Part shown: piece by piece, positions 11,901 through 23,801 of the stretch | Layout: every line of letters starts with the position of its first letter | Position numbering within the stretch: position 1 is the stretch's first letter | Assembly (NCBI GenBank): GCA_016987375.1 | Contig: PJRA01000314.1 | Location: forward strand, 358,690 to 397,911 | Reading direction: 5' to 3' | DNA from: Brachionus koreanus | Taxonomy: Eukaryota; Rotifera; Eurotatoria; Ploima; Brachionidae | DNA: 39,222 bases | Made by a program: the position numbers and the translations under genes | The notes under the pieces: model-generated | What the model was told of the DNA's origin: nothing | Seen by the model: the letters and a program-made list of their open reading frames with translations, nothing else | The model's database searches: none

Positions 11901-14084
11901 GAAATTTATTGGCAAATTTTGATAGAACAAGGATAAACAATTAACTTTTTTTAATCTTTCATCTTAAATAATCTATGTATATATGATCTATCTATAATTA
12001 TACAATGTTCAGAGCCAAATTTAGCTGTTCATCCGCCTTCAATTGATGAATAAGGCTTTATTCGTAATCAGTTGAAGATTTCAACTCTTCTTGAATTTTT
12101 TCTAATAAAAAACTAAGTATTATAAATCATTTAATACAAAAAAAAGCAATTAGATAATAATCTTAAGTATTCGTTGAAACTAGAGAAATATGGAGTTGAT
12201 TTAGCAGCCATAAAAGTAAATTCACAATATTTTGTGTTTGAATAGATGAAATGTATAGAATCTTGATCACGGTACTGAAAGCTAATTCTGCAATCAATAA
12301 ATGTCGAACAATCAAAAATTACATCTAAATATTTGCCAATTAAATCAATACACATGATAAAGTAAAGTAGAATTCTACATAATGATATTCTATACATCAC
12401 ATTTTTATTCCAAGTTTCAAGTAAGAGTACTTTTTTACCTAAAAAATAAGGTTAGCAAAATAATAAATGCATTGATGTTAAAAATTTTTTTTCAAAAGAA
12501 TTTTCTCAAGTACTAAATAGATGAGGGTGATTACTAAAATTAACACTATTTGAAAAAATAAAAAAAATAACACTGTCATTAAAAAAGATTTTTCAAAATT
12601 TTCATTTAGCATTTTTGAAGTAAAAATTAGGCTTTAATTTCAACTCTTCCATTTTTACCACATTTTATCTTCAAGTTATATGAGATTTACTGTTATCTTC
12701 AAGAAACATATCTAGTTTTCGGTTGAATAAAGAAGGGTATTTTTTTTCAAACGAAGCATTCATATGTTCCAATTGTTCAGAAAAAATTTCTGCATTTACC
12801 TGCTCAAAGTGTATTAACTCTAGAAATTCAAGGAAAGAAAATTCGAGCTTAAAGAAGTGCATTAAATACAAAAATAATTAATCTTATTCAAAAAAGAAAT
12901 TTTTTTTAGTCAACCAAATATATCTTAAATGAGTCTTTTACTTGTTCAATTTATCAGATTGAAAAAGATATTTTGATAAAACTAAAATACTTTTATTCAC
13001 AACTAAATTAAAAATAAAATACTTTTTTTACAATGGTTGTGCTGGAGAAAAAATCTTCCCCATGTTAAAAGATTTGTATATGAGATTAGGAGAAGTTAGT
13101 TTTTTTCTGTTAAACAATAAAACAAAAAGCAACAGTCTTTTTTGATTAAAAGTTTTCAAATTGGGTCAAATAGGCGTCGATTCACTAGATATCAATTGTA
13201 TGGATAATTGACAAACAAATTTCAAATTATATGATTTTGAATTTTTTGAAAAAAATTAGTTAAATAGCGCAAAATTTATCTCCAGAAAATTGTTACAAAA
13301 AAGTCATATTCTCTAAATAATGTTTAAAAATTAGAATTTCTAAAATATAAGTTTATCAAAATCTTTGAATTCTTGAAGAATTAAAAGCAATATCAAACTA
13401 AATTTTAATTTCTATTATAGAAAATAATTTCAGAAATTTTCCTATTTACAGAATGACTCATAAGATGTTAGGTCGATATAAATATAATAATTTTTTTTAC
13501 TTTTTGTAAATAATTTTTAAGTTTTAAAAAGAAATATAAAACATAAATTTATTGTTCTTAGAAATTTTGGATATCAACTTTTTCCTTCTGATGGTAGATA
13601 TTTTTTTTTGCGACTAAGCGATTGATTGTTTTTTTGGATAGATAAATTAAAAAAAAAGTTTATTATATAAAGAACTTAATGTCAACAATGGATTTTTTTA
13701 AATTTTAATCATTTAAAAATACAATGTTTTTTTTTGGATAGTTAAATTTGATAACATTATCAATTAATTTGTGATTGCTTTAGATCGAAATCTTTTAAAT
13801 AATACTTATGAAGTAAATAAAATGAGGCTTTACAGTTAATAAACATCTTAATTAAATGATGCTTCGCATGGATAAATTAATAAAAATTATAACAAAATTA
13901 ATTGAATAGAAAATGATAGGTAAAAAAAATTCTTTGAACTTAAAAACTAATCTTTTGATTAGGCGACATAATGTCCCAAAGTCTAATATTCTAAAAAATC
14001 TGGAGACATTATGATGGTAAAAAAATGACAGAAGACTCCTCCTGAAATAGAATGAGCAAAATTTGATAAATAAAAAACTTTCGA
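8948..14084. other. Gene desert, no supportable gene
   Basis: AT-rich DNA with many homopolymer runs and a short AAT tract near 11009. Open frames of 66-95 codons at 10362-10604 (+), 12131-12400 (-) and 12671-12871 (-) have no recognised domain and the length expected by chance. A patch at 13900-14080 preceding the hairpin reads for about 30 codons on + (NVPKSNILKNLETL core) before stops. It may be an old insertion. Confidence 0.55.
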
Positions 14085-14106
14085 GGGGACGAAGTCCCCT
14101 TTTTTT
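14085..14106 (+). other. Perfect GC stem-loop followed by a T run
   Basis: GGGGAC-GAA-GTCCCC (14085-14099) forms a perfect 6-bp stem with a GAA loop closed by C-G, followed directly by seven T. The C-GAA-G loop is the one found in the unusually stable d(GCGAAGC) mini-hairpin. The context is over 75% AT, so this GC run stands out. It may be the 3' end of a retroposon or an RNA 3' structure. Its role is unknown. Confidence 0.5.
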
Positions 14107-14222
14107 GTTTAAATTTATTAAATAGTGTCTCTTTTTCACAATAGGACTTGATGTTATCTATTAATTTTGTTCATTTAAATATTTAAATTTATGAAAAATC
14201 ACGAGACAATTTTAACAACTAC

Positions 14223-14228
14223 TTTATT
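14223..14228 (-). promoter_or_regulatory. Candidate polyadenylation signal of the PPC-domain gene
   Basis: AATAAA on the minus strand about 27 nt past the stop codon of the PPC gene, a typical distance for a compact genome. Confidence 0.4.
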
Positions 14229-14254
14229 GTTATTATTATTAAAAATTATAAATT

Positions 14255-14726
14255 TTAATTTTTCTTATAAACGACTAGTTCGTCGAAGCCAGATGACGGA
14301 TCAAACTCACGCATAAATGTTAAATCCTCACATTCGCCAATAACAATTTCTGCAGTAGTGAAAACATTCATCTCACCAAAAACATGCCCACCTAAAACTT
14401 GACCAGTTTTTGTCGAAACTGAAATGTGAAGGTGATGACCTCCAACTGAAGAAAGAGTGCCTACTAAGGACACGATTTCCATGTGTTCTTCATAAACCTT
14501 TACCTATAAAAAAATTAGACAAAATAAAAACCTAAAATAGAATAACTTCATTTTCTTCTTGGCCACCGAAAGCCATACGTATGGTGGCTTTGGTCAAACT
14601 TCCAACACATGTCATTATAAAAGCTGATTTTAGATCATTACGCTTAACAAAGTTGTCCAATTCGTGATACAAGTCTTGATTTGGTTTAAGTCTTAAAACA
14701 TAAACTTTTGTACTTGATTTCGACAT
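14255..14726 (-). CDS. PPC-domain (DUF296) protein, two exons
   Basis: Predicted protein of 142 residues made almost wholly of one PPC/DUF296 domain, a fold that forms trimers in prokaryotic members; its biochemical role in animals is unknown. Exon 1 is 14547-14726 (60 codons from the Met) and exon 2 is 14255-14503. The 43-nt intron 14504-14546 has the donor GTTATT and the acceptor TTTATAG. Reading through it meets a stop, while splicing joins GGQEENE to VKVYEEH, as the family alignment requires. Hallmarks: CVGSLTKATIR (about 40-50), EIVSLVGTLS, GGHHLHISV with paired His, VLGGHVFGE, TAEIVIGECEDLTFMREFDPSSGF near the C-terminus. No AT-hook, signal peptide or membrane segment is present. The donor is weak, so the exact exon 1 end could shift, but no other in-phase site is visible. 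Confidence 0.88.
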
Positions 14727-14790
14727 TTTGAATTTTTATTGTTTTTTTTATTTTTAAAAAATGAACTGATTAAATTTTTTTTTTAAATTA

Positions 14791-14795
14791 AAAAA
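14791..14795 (-). terminator. RNA polymerase III terminator of tRNA-Gly
   Basis: Five T on the minus strand immediately after the tRNA 3' end, the standard Pol III stop signal. Confidence 0.7.
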
Positions 14796-14866
14796 TGCAC
14801 TGGCCGGGAATCGAACCCGGGCCGCCCGCGTGGCAGGCGAGCATTCTACCACTGAACCACCAGTGC
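14796..14866 (-). tRNA. tRNA-Gly, anticodon GCC
   Basis: A 71-nt gene folding as a full cloverleaf. It has acceptor stem GCACTGG/CCAGTGC with discriminator A, D arm with AGTGGTA loop, anticodon stem CTCGC/GCGGG with loop CTGCCAC (anticodon GCC), and T arm CCGGG-TTCGAAT-CCCGG. The A box (TGGTTCAGTGG) and B box (GGTTCGAATCC) are intact, the gene has no intron, and CCA is not encoded. It is very close to the animal tRNA-Gly-GCC consensus. It lies 70 bp upstream of the PPC gene on the same strand; the two use different polymerases. Confidence 0.98.
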
Positions 14867-17800
14867 TTGTGAATAATAAATCTTATTATTTATTTTGAAA
14901 AATTTTTAATTTTAATATAATTTTTACACAGATAAAAATTGCAAAAATTTAAAAAATACAGAAATTTTATCAAACGGGCCACATATTGTCTATGTTGAAT
15001 AATTCAATTATTTCAATAAAGATTTAACATTCAAGAAAAATGTTATCTGCTGAAAATTTTGAAATTCTATATTATTTTTATGTCTAATTTAAACTTTTTT
15101 TCTCATCAATCAAAGTATCAATTTTCAAAATTTAAGTAAATTTTATTTAAGAATTTAAAGTAAGAAATTTTCGCATCTTAAAAATTTCCTTAGTGAGAAA
15201 TCTTCAATACTTTTTTATTTTATTTATTTTTTATTTGAAAAAACATTAAATCTTTACAATAGGAAAATTAGTACGCAAAATTTCATTTTAGAACAGAAAA
15301 AAATATTTTTGAATAATTTAGATTAGAAAATTCTTTTCTAATTTTTTAGATCAAACTCAATCGATTTTTTTTTAAAATTTCTTTTTAATAGTCATAAATT
15401 TAAGAGTTGTCATAAGAAATTTTTACTAATAAACAAAATAAAAATATTTTAGAAATTTTTTAATTTATATTTTATACAGAGACAAACATATAATTTAAAA
15501 TTGATAGATAAAAAAAAAAAAAACTTTAATAAATTATTGCATCTGTTTATATTCAGAGAAAAAGTATAAATGAAACAAAAAAATTCTTTTAAAACTTATA
15601 TAACAAATAATAGCGGATTTTTTTCAGATTATTTACGCATTAGTTAGTTGGTTATACTTCAAAATATACATTAAATTCAATATCTTCTAAAATTAAAAAA
15701 TATCATATTATAGCGTTTCGAAGTTTAAATTGATTTGTCTTTTTCCAGCATTAAATCAAAGAATTCCAAATTTTCTAATTTTTAATAAAGCGTTAATACT
15801 CAAAAATATTGGTTTAGTGCGGGGTTAAAATTAAAGTTTGAAAAATATATTAAAAAATTATTATTTTAAAAAATTTACAAAAATCGAGTAGAGGTGCTGG
15901 GTTAAAAATTAAGATACAAGAAAATAAAAAATATTTAAAAAAAAAATTTAAAAATTCTTGATTCGATTTAAAGTTCAGTGTTAAATTTTGGGGATTTTTA
16001 ATCATAATTAATAAATAATTAAGTGACAATTAATCTTTATTTTCAAATGAATTAAAACTTTAGTTTTTTCTGACTAAATAAAAAAACTTTTAACTCTGAC
16101 TTTTATGTAATTCAAGATTTTTTATGCCACAAAAAAAACATTTATTGCTGTAACTTTAATGGTTTTCTTTCAGTAAAACGTTTATTTAATTTCTAATTCA
16201 ATTTATTTTCAAGTTTTTTTTTTACTTAGAATTATTCTTTATTTTTTGTTAGCTTTAGTTATTTTATTTTGTCTAACGGTTTTATCAATAATTTATCATG
16301 AAATATACACAAAGGAATCTATATACACTAGTTTTTATCTAATTGATAATAGATTAATAAGTTTAAGTAGAAGTATGTCATCAAAATTTTATTTTAATTG
16401 ATAATGCCACTATTTAAATTAAATCTTAATAATATAATTTTGTCGATTCATTGCCGTTTAAAACTAGTTTTTAACTAGAAACGAAAAAAAGAGGAAATAG
16501 AACAAAAATAATAATGAAAAAATGTCAGGAATTAAATTAGACAGTTCCGAAAAGAAGACATTGTAAATTAATAATTAAAAACTGTTCAACAATCGAAAAT
16601 TATTATTTTTTTAAATTATTAAATACTGAACGCTAAAAAAAAGAGAATATGTTTCAAGCTATACTTTTATTGATTCTAGTGAAATAACTTTATTTCATAT
16701 TTTCATTTCAAAAATTTTCAAAAATTAAAAGAAAAATTGAAAAATCAATTGCTCTCTTAAGAAACTAATCATATTATATTTCAATAAACTTCAATAAACT
16801 TTGTAATGGAACTAGATTGTTGATAAATCATCCTCATTATCAATTAATTCACATAGAAATTTTTTTAGCATTTCTAGAATAAAAAAAATTCCAATGATCC
16901 CAATGATTTCAGATTCTTTAATTTTGAACATGATCGTTTTACCTAGAACACAAGTTTTTATAATGACCTTTAAAATGCTCTATTTAGTTATTTAGTGATT
17001 AAAAACTCAAATTAGAAGGTTATTTATTTCTAATATTTATTAAGAGTATTAATAAAAAAAAATAAATGAAAAAGTAATATTTTAAAATTGATAATTGTAC
17101 TTAAGTTTTAAAAATTTTTGAATCTTATATCTTATTTTTTATTAGAAAAAGCAAAACGACAGGTTTAAATTGTTACAATAATTAAAATTTGGCATTTGTT
17201 GCAAGAATATAATTTATCTGCTCAAACGGTTACATAAGTTTTAAGAGGCTTTTTTTAATAGCTTAAAAATTTGCCTACTCAAGATAATAATTAGAAAATA
17301 GCTAAAAAAATTTAAAAATAAATGCCATGTGTTTAAACTTATTAACCAATTTTTCAATTTATGCTACAAAATGATTCGTTTTACGAAAATTTTTTTTACT
17401 TATTTTTAGAATAAAAAAAGACGATTAAATTTTATTAAACAAAAATTTTTATTACTCATACCTTGTTTTATGTTTTTTGTTCAACTTTATTTTAATAAAG
17501 TTAGAGTTAACTAAGTATCTTTATTATAATTAATTAGTATATTTATTATATTTTAATTAATTTTTCAACAAAACCATTTTAACCTTTTTATGATTATTGT
17601 AAACTGAACTAATTGTACCCCCAGACATTAGGGCTGAAAAGAGCCAAAATTATTAATTTTTTTTTTACTTTAAAACTTGACTTCAAAAATAAAACGAACA
17701 TAAAACTATTTATTAAGTTTAAATGATAAATTTCATAAGAAAAAAATGTAATTAATTTTGAAATAATGACGGCATTTTTGACTAATTGTTATCTGATTTG

Positions 17801-20800
17801 ACTGATTGATAAGTAATTTCAATAGAAAAATCTATTAGTGATTATTTGTATAAAAATAATGACTAAAATACAGGTTTTCTTGGCAAAAAAATTATTTTAA
17901 AAGATTACTGGTAAAGTTTATTTTTGTAAAAAGTGAATTTTAGTTTATGTTTCGACTGTTTTAACTCTTCCAAATTCTTTCTTAACATATTGAATTTACA
18001 TTTAACGGATATTTATCTTTTCTGAATTTCTTTTGAAAAAAATTTAATTTTCAAAATGTTTTATTTATCTTGATCGTTTTTTGATCAATTTAGATTAAAA
18101 ATTGTGTTTTTTTTTCTAAAAATTTAGAATTTTTCAATTGAATATGAATAATAATAAATTAAATATCTAGAGGACTGGTTAAGCAAAACAAATTATCGAG
18201 ATCAAAGTCTAATTATAAAGAATTATCTAGATTACCCTTGTCAAACGAAAATTTTAATCGAATTTCCAATTTTTAATTTGAAATATTAATTCAATTCATT
18301 TTTTAAGCAATTAATTTTTCTATGTTTTCTATGTTTTATTTTTCTATATTTATTTCTTTTTTTTTTAAATCGCCTTAAAGAAGTTAATTGGATAGATAAA
18401 TAAATTTTAATAATAAAGAACTGAAATACAGTAAATCGCTTTAATTCAATGAAAATTGACGAAAGGATTATTTTTTCGGTTGACAATAAAATTTCAAGCC
18501 TTATAGATAATTAAATTTATTATTAAAAAAAAACATAACAGTTTAACTTATTACTTCATCAATGATTTCAGCTGATTGCTAAAGTATTTAAGAAAATTGT
18601 GTATTTCTATTTAAGAATAGAAGAAAAAAAATTGTTTAACTCAATAAACAATTTAATGTGAAAAATTTTGCCTTTAAACAGCTTTCAGACTTGGTTGAAA
18701 ATTTTCTATGAGCAATTAATTTAAAAAAAAATTGATTTTTCTTTCAGCTCATAGAATCAAAAATTATAATTTTAGAATTTCAAATAAGTGTGTAAAATTT
18801 AGTAACATTTTTAACTAATTTAAAATTTTTTAGATTAAAACAATTTTAAGATAAAAGTCAGAAATTTTTATTTTAGAGATAATGCTTGATTAATAACGAT
18901 TATTTTGCTTCAATTTTTAGCCTAAAAGCCTCAATTAGAATTTGTCAAGAAATTTATTTTCAAATAAGATTGTGTTATTGACAATATAAAAAATTTTATC
19001 ATTGTTTCCTTTTTTACTAATTTTTAATGAAACACGCAGTAATGTTGTTAATTATCGAGAAAGAAATATTTTTGTTAAATTAAATAATTTTTTTTCAAAA
19101 AATTTAACCTAGATACACACAAATAAGACACTGGGGAAATAATTGCAAAGAGACAAGTTGTTTTGTTTAAAAATTCAGAGCTTAATATATCAAATTATAG
19201 TTTAACATTTATTTATCGTTCGTAATTAACTGATTTTTTAGATTTAGATTTTACTAAATATTTACTCGAGCTTTGAAAATCGTTCTCTCAAAGCATAAAC
19301 TTGATTAGTTTGATTTTAATTAAATAAATTTTTATCATTGATTAGTGAAATGTAAAACAAATTTAGAAAAAAAATTAAATGTCGATAATTTATAAATCAA
19401 CTAAAGAAAAATATGAGTTTGGTTACGACAAATAACTTCGTAGTTTTAATTTTAAACTATCATTAGATTGTTGTTTAAATAAAGTTTATTTATTTGCCAT
19501 ATTTTTTATTTTTAAATTAGAGTTTTTTTTACTACCTAGTCAAATGTTTAAAATAAATTTTTTGATAATTAACAAATTTTTAAGCTTTCATAAATAGACT
19601 GCATTTTGTAGCTAAAATTTCATGCCTATTTTTTCATTTAATTCTTACATATATGTCTAATTGATCCACCTTTTTTTCTTTTGACTTGTTTTTTCAGAAT
19701 TTCATGGAATACATACCATTTGATTTTTTTTGTATACGTATATTTATTTAGTAATATTAAATTTTTATTTTTTAATTACGCTAACATTATCACAATTTTC
19801 TTTTGTATTTTTAACAATATCTTTTATAGCAATTTTTTTTGAAATTTGGAAATGAAAAGAAGGCATAAAGCCGTTCAGGACAGTCCTATGGGTATTTCCG
19901 TCAAATTTATCTTATTAAAAAAAATTAGATACTAATTAGGTTTAAGAATATATTAAAATAACGATATCTCATTCTATTGTACAAGTGATATGAAATTTCT
20001 ATAGTAAATATTTTCAATAAAAATTTTCCTTTTTGTTAGTTTTAATTTAAGTTAATGACATTCTCAGGTTGCTCTTTTCAATAAGAATGATTTTCTAGTC
20101 GCTTAAAGACTTCTGTTTAACCATGTTTTCAATTAATTAATTGAAGTAATTTTTTTTAGTATAATTTTCTTTTTTTTTTGGTTTAGCTTGATATCTACTT
20201 TTGAAACAAATCGACTAATTAATTTTTTAAATTAGATTTCTTTTCCGTTCCTTGGTTTCTTCTTATAAAAGCATTTAAAAATGTCATAAGGTCCAAGAAA
20301 TATAAATGGAATATTCTCAATATTCATTTAATCTAAAAAATTGTTTAAATGGATTAAATTTTTATACTTATAATTTAAAGAGAAATGTTATTATGTCGTA
20401 AAATCTGATTAAAAAGGTACTTAAATGATTTTTTCAAAATATCTAAAATTTAATCGACTTAAACTTGTTTTGTTTATCCTATTATTTTAAACTACAGACA
20501 GATATGATTTATTATGCATTTCTTAAAAGGTGTAAGATGTCTCTAATCATGCAAATTTTCTTCACATTAAAGCTATGATAAGCTTTTGGTATAACGAAAT
20601 AAATATTAAAAATAAATCTCCTGAAATTTTTTTCATTTATTTATTTGTATTCTGTACCGAGCAAAATGCAACTTCAGATTAAAAAAAAATAAAAATTTAA
20701 AATCAAAATAAAATTAGATATAAAATAAGAATAAAATAAAATTTAGTTAGTATAATTTAAAAAGGAAAATGATATGAAAATATTAAAAATAGATAAAATG

Positions 20801-21807
20801 AAGCAAATGGTAACAGGGTAATCATTGTTATTTATGTCTTTTGAACAAAGAAAAAATAAAAATTACAAATTCTAATTTTTGATTATTTAATCAAAAAGGT
20901 ATTTTTGCAAGCTAAATGTTTTTAACTAACATCTCGAATTGAACGCTTACTGTTTTTCTTAAAGAATAATTGTAATTAATTTTATATTGTTTAATAAAAA
21001 AACATTCAAAAATTAATTGATAAATAGATGAAAAAAAATTGCTTATTATTTTAAAAACAAGGATTATATTTTAAAAGGAAATTTCAAACCTCTGCTATTG
21101 ATTATAACTGGTGATCAAAGTTTTTTTTTGAAATAACTTAAAGTATTTTTTAGATGAATCTTAAAATTAAAAATTATACAATTTTTGATTAAGCAAAATT
21201 TATTTTCTCGTTTCGGCAATAAAACCTCTTAATTTTTTTAAAAAAACTTCTTAATTAGACCCTGTGTTCTTTCTTAATCAATTTAGGAGATTAATTTTTT
21301 ATTCGAAGACAAATTTTGGTTCCAAATCATTCTTGTAAACTCTTGCTAATCTATTACTTGCTAACCTTTATTGTGAACATTTACTAATTTAAAAATTTAT
21401 AAAAATTTAAAACATGAGGGTTGAATAAAAAGTAAAACACTACCGAGTAAAAACTCCATTAATTTTTCAAAACAAAAAGCGGAAATTTTATCTTTGTTAT
21501 CATGTTTGATTGAATTTATAGTTTTTTTAAAGATTGATCAGTTTAATTTTAAAACATTTTTTACTTTTTTTCATATTCTTGCAAGTCAATCAATAACTCA
21601 TGTAAAAATTTAGTGATCAAGCGTTAATTGTAAATAAATTTATTATGGATAAGATCACAATAGAAATAAATAAAGTTAGTTATCTAAAACTTGTACATTA
21701 AAATTCAATTAAATATTTAATAGTGGTAATAGCAGTAAAAAAAAAATGTTACCCCAAACGGGTTAAGCTTCTACAATCTATAGCATTAAATAATTCCTTT
21801 TAGGTCA
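14867..21807. other. Gene desert, no supportable gene
   Basis: Nearly 7 kb of AT-rich DNA with no ORF that resembles a protein. A 66-codon frame at 18286-18486 (-) is built on T-rich low-complexity sequence. A GC-richer spot at about 19851-19905 encodes a 27-codon frame (MKRRHKAVQDSPMGISVKF core) containing the perfect palindrome AGGACAGTCCT. It is unassigned and may be an insertion scrap. Confidence 0.6.
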
Positions 21808-21891
21808 TTTATCTAGTTTAGCTTTAAAAATATTGTTTGTTTTAGAATTAACTATTTCTTCATTATTTTATCAAATCTGAAATAAAAAATT
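21808..21891 (-). pseudogene. LINE reverse transcriptase C-terminal fossil
   Basis: On the minus strand, one frame of 28 codons reads NFLFQI, two stops, NNEEIVNSKTNNIFKAKLDK. This matches the family's NFFxNRVVNxWNxLPEEIVNSxTxNxFKxKLDK ending, with TGA and TAA in the region of the usual Asn-x-Trp. A TGA follows at once, near the family's usual stop. The upstream RGDLI block is not found, so only the extreme 3' end of the coding region survives or is readable. Confidence 0.5.
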
Positions 21892-21913
21892 AAAATAGAT
21901 TTTTTTTCAAAGT

Positions 21914-22150
21914 AAAGACCATTTAAAAAAGGAAACAAATCTCGAAAATGCCTACAAAGATAGAAAAAATACAATTATTAAGCTTGGAATTGCTCTCAAC
22001 TGCCAAACGTAAATCATTCACATCGAGAATAACTGGTCTATCAGACCCTTTATTTTTCTAAAGGCTTTTTAAACCAATCTTTAACTCTTTTTACAATAGG
22101 CTAATTTTCACCTTCTAAAAGACAAATTTTACCACTCATTGTTATTGGTG
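21914..22150 (+). pseudogene. Decayed coding-like segment, unidentified
   Basis: One + frame is open for 32 codons (KDHLKKETNLENAYKDRKN, then TIIKLGIALNCQT), then continues past isolated stops with IIHIENNWSIRPFIFLKAF and FHLLKDKFYHSLLLVIDFF. Stops separated by protein-like runs suggest an old insertion, probably transposon-derived. It lies next to, and in the opposite orientation to, the LINE fossil. I do not recognise the family. Confidence 0.25.
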
Positions 22151-22429
22151 ATAGACTTTTTTTTCAACAAATAATCACATTACTCTACCTAAATTTCAAA
22201 GTTTCAATTTTAAAAAATTTTTTAGTTTGACATCAAATTTAAGAGCATTAAAATCTGTTCATTTTAAATTTTAAAATGAAAACGCAAAATTTAATGACTC
22301 AACATAAAAATTGTATCTAAATAGAATAACTTAAACATGTTGATCAGTACCATGCATGCTAATCGTTAGAAAAATAATTTAAAAAAATAAAAAAAAATGA
22401 ATTATATTGATTAAAGAAATAATTAACAG

Positions 22430-22760
22430 ATATTCGGACAGAGCTGAAATTTCACACACTTATTACAACATTCTTATTGTATATTAGGTTCTGAGTTATT
22501 TCATGCAAGCATCGCTCTAGATCCGTAGACATATCTGGCACCTTTTCGAGTTTCCTCGAAGTCATAACTTGAGAAATTCATAATTGAAATTTTTGGTCTA
22601 GGTATTTTTGCAAAGGTAGTCAAAAAAGATTTTCATTCTGTAAAGTTTTGAAATAAATAAACTCTTTAAGCTGATCTGAAGCCTAAGCTATGGAAAAATT
22701 TATCAATTGCAAAAGCCTCCTCTATTTTAGCATTATCGCCATTCGGATAATCCTTGGGTT
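22430..22760. other. GC-richer island of unknown origin
   Basis: About 330 bp that stand out by higher GC and by mixed sequence free of long A/T runs. Both strands show open stretches broken by stops. Minus has YDFEETRKGARYVYGSRAML; plus has SELFHASIALDP and APFRVSSKS. The near-palindrome TCGAGTTTCCTCGA lies at about 22546-22559. No family is recognised and no clear terminal repeats or target duplication are seen. A repeat-element fragment is the likeliest explanation. Confidence 0.35.
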
Positions 22761-23801
22761 TTTCTAAAATTAATTTTTTTATTTTTAAGTATATCTTCAA
22801 GGTTTATTAGCCTCTAATTTATTTCAATAATAAGCATATAATTGTCCCAAGTAACTAAACACACTCCAAAGAAATTAATTTTAATTAAATTTTTATTTTT
22901 TATAAAATAGTTAATTAAATAAGTTAACTGAGTGAATTTTTTCTTATTTAAAATCCTAAAATACCTAAAAAAGTAATTTTGTTTTTTTAAATCATTAAAT
23001 TTTTCCGTAAAAAAGTTTTTCCAAACATACCTAATTAGTATATAATAAAATAAAAAAAATTTTTTTGAAAAAAGTAAAAATTTTTGATATATTTTTGGAG
23101 CTTTTCAATAAAAAAAAAAGAAAATAATCTTAATTAAAATTTAGATTACTCTCATGTTGCTTTTAAATTAAAAAATAAAAAATTTTCAAAATCATAATAA
23201 TCTTAAATATGACATTCTCAACAAGCCAGGAAATTTGTTTTTCAATTTAATAAAAAATAAAGTAAAAGCTCTAAGAAATAAAGAACAATTTTCATATAGG
23301 TGTCTAGCACATACCTAACTGTTTTTTTTTTCGTGACAAAATATGCTAAAACATCATTTTTTGACTACAGGAAGATGAATTTTTTCTCAAATTTCTCTAA
23401 TTGAACGAAATTTTAATTAAAAATAAAAAAAAAAAGAAAAAAGAATAGTACAATTTAAGTCAATGTTACTTTATTAAATTAATTAGTAAAAAATTTATGA
23501 TTGAGAATAGAATATAAAGCTTGAGTGAGCGCCGTATTATAATCGTAAGCTAAATTGCAATAAGATACACATTTCAAAATGATTATTGCAATTTGTTCTC
23601 ATCATATTGTTCAATTGCTTATAAAAATAAAAAAAAAATAATAATAAAATATTATAATTGATAGAGGATCCTGAGCGCAGAACTTGGAAAATTTGCATTC
23701 AACTTTTATATTCGTTTTTAGAAATTCATTCTCAAATGATTTAAATTACTGTGAGCATTCGTTTAAAAATAAAAAAAAGAAAACTAATTCAAAACCAAAA
23801 A
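22761..23801. other. Upstream region of the rabphilin gene
   Basis: No gene. It should include the rabphilin promoter and 5' UTR. A modestly GC-richer segment at 23515-23720 precedes the first exon, but I see no identifiable core promoter element. Confidence 0.4.

Noticed and set aside
12131..12871. Two minus-strand ORFs of 89 and 66 codons as a possible gene
   Set aside because: No domain, no convincing splice link between them, and lengths expected by chance at this base composition.
13852..14139. 95-codon minus-strand ORF
   Set aside because: Runs through the GGGGAC hairpin and low-complexity sequence, with no domain; chance or repeat shadow.
18286..18486. 66-codon Lys/Arg-rich ORF
   Set aside because: Made by short T-rich repeats (TCTATGTTT units), not a protein-like sequence.
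20805..20822. Resemblance to the I-SceI recognition site (TAACAGGGTAAT core)
   Set aside because: Only 14 of 18 bases match, and no homing endonuclease gene or intron is nearby; a chance match.
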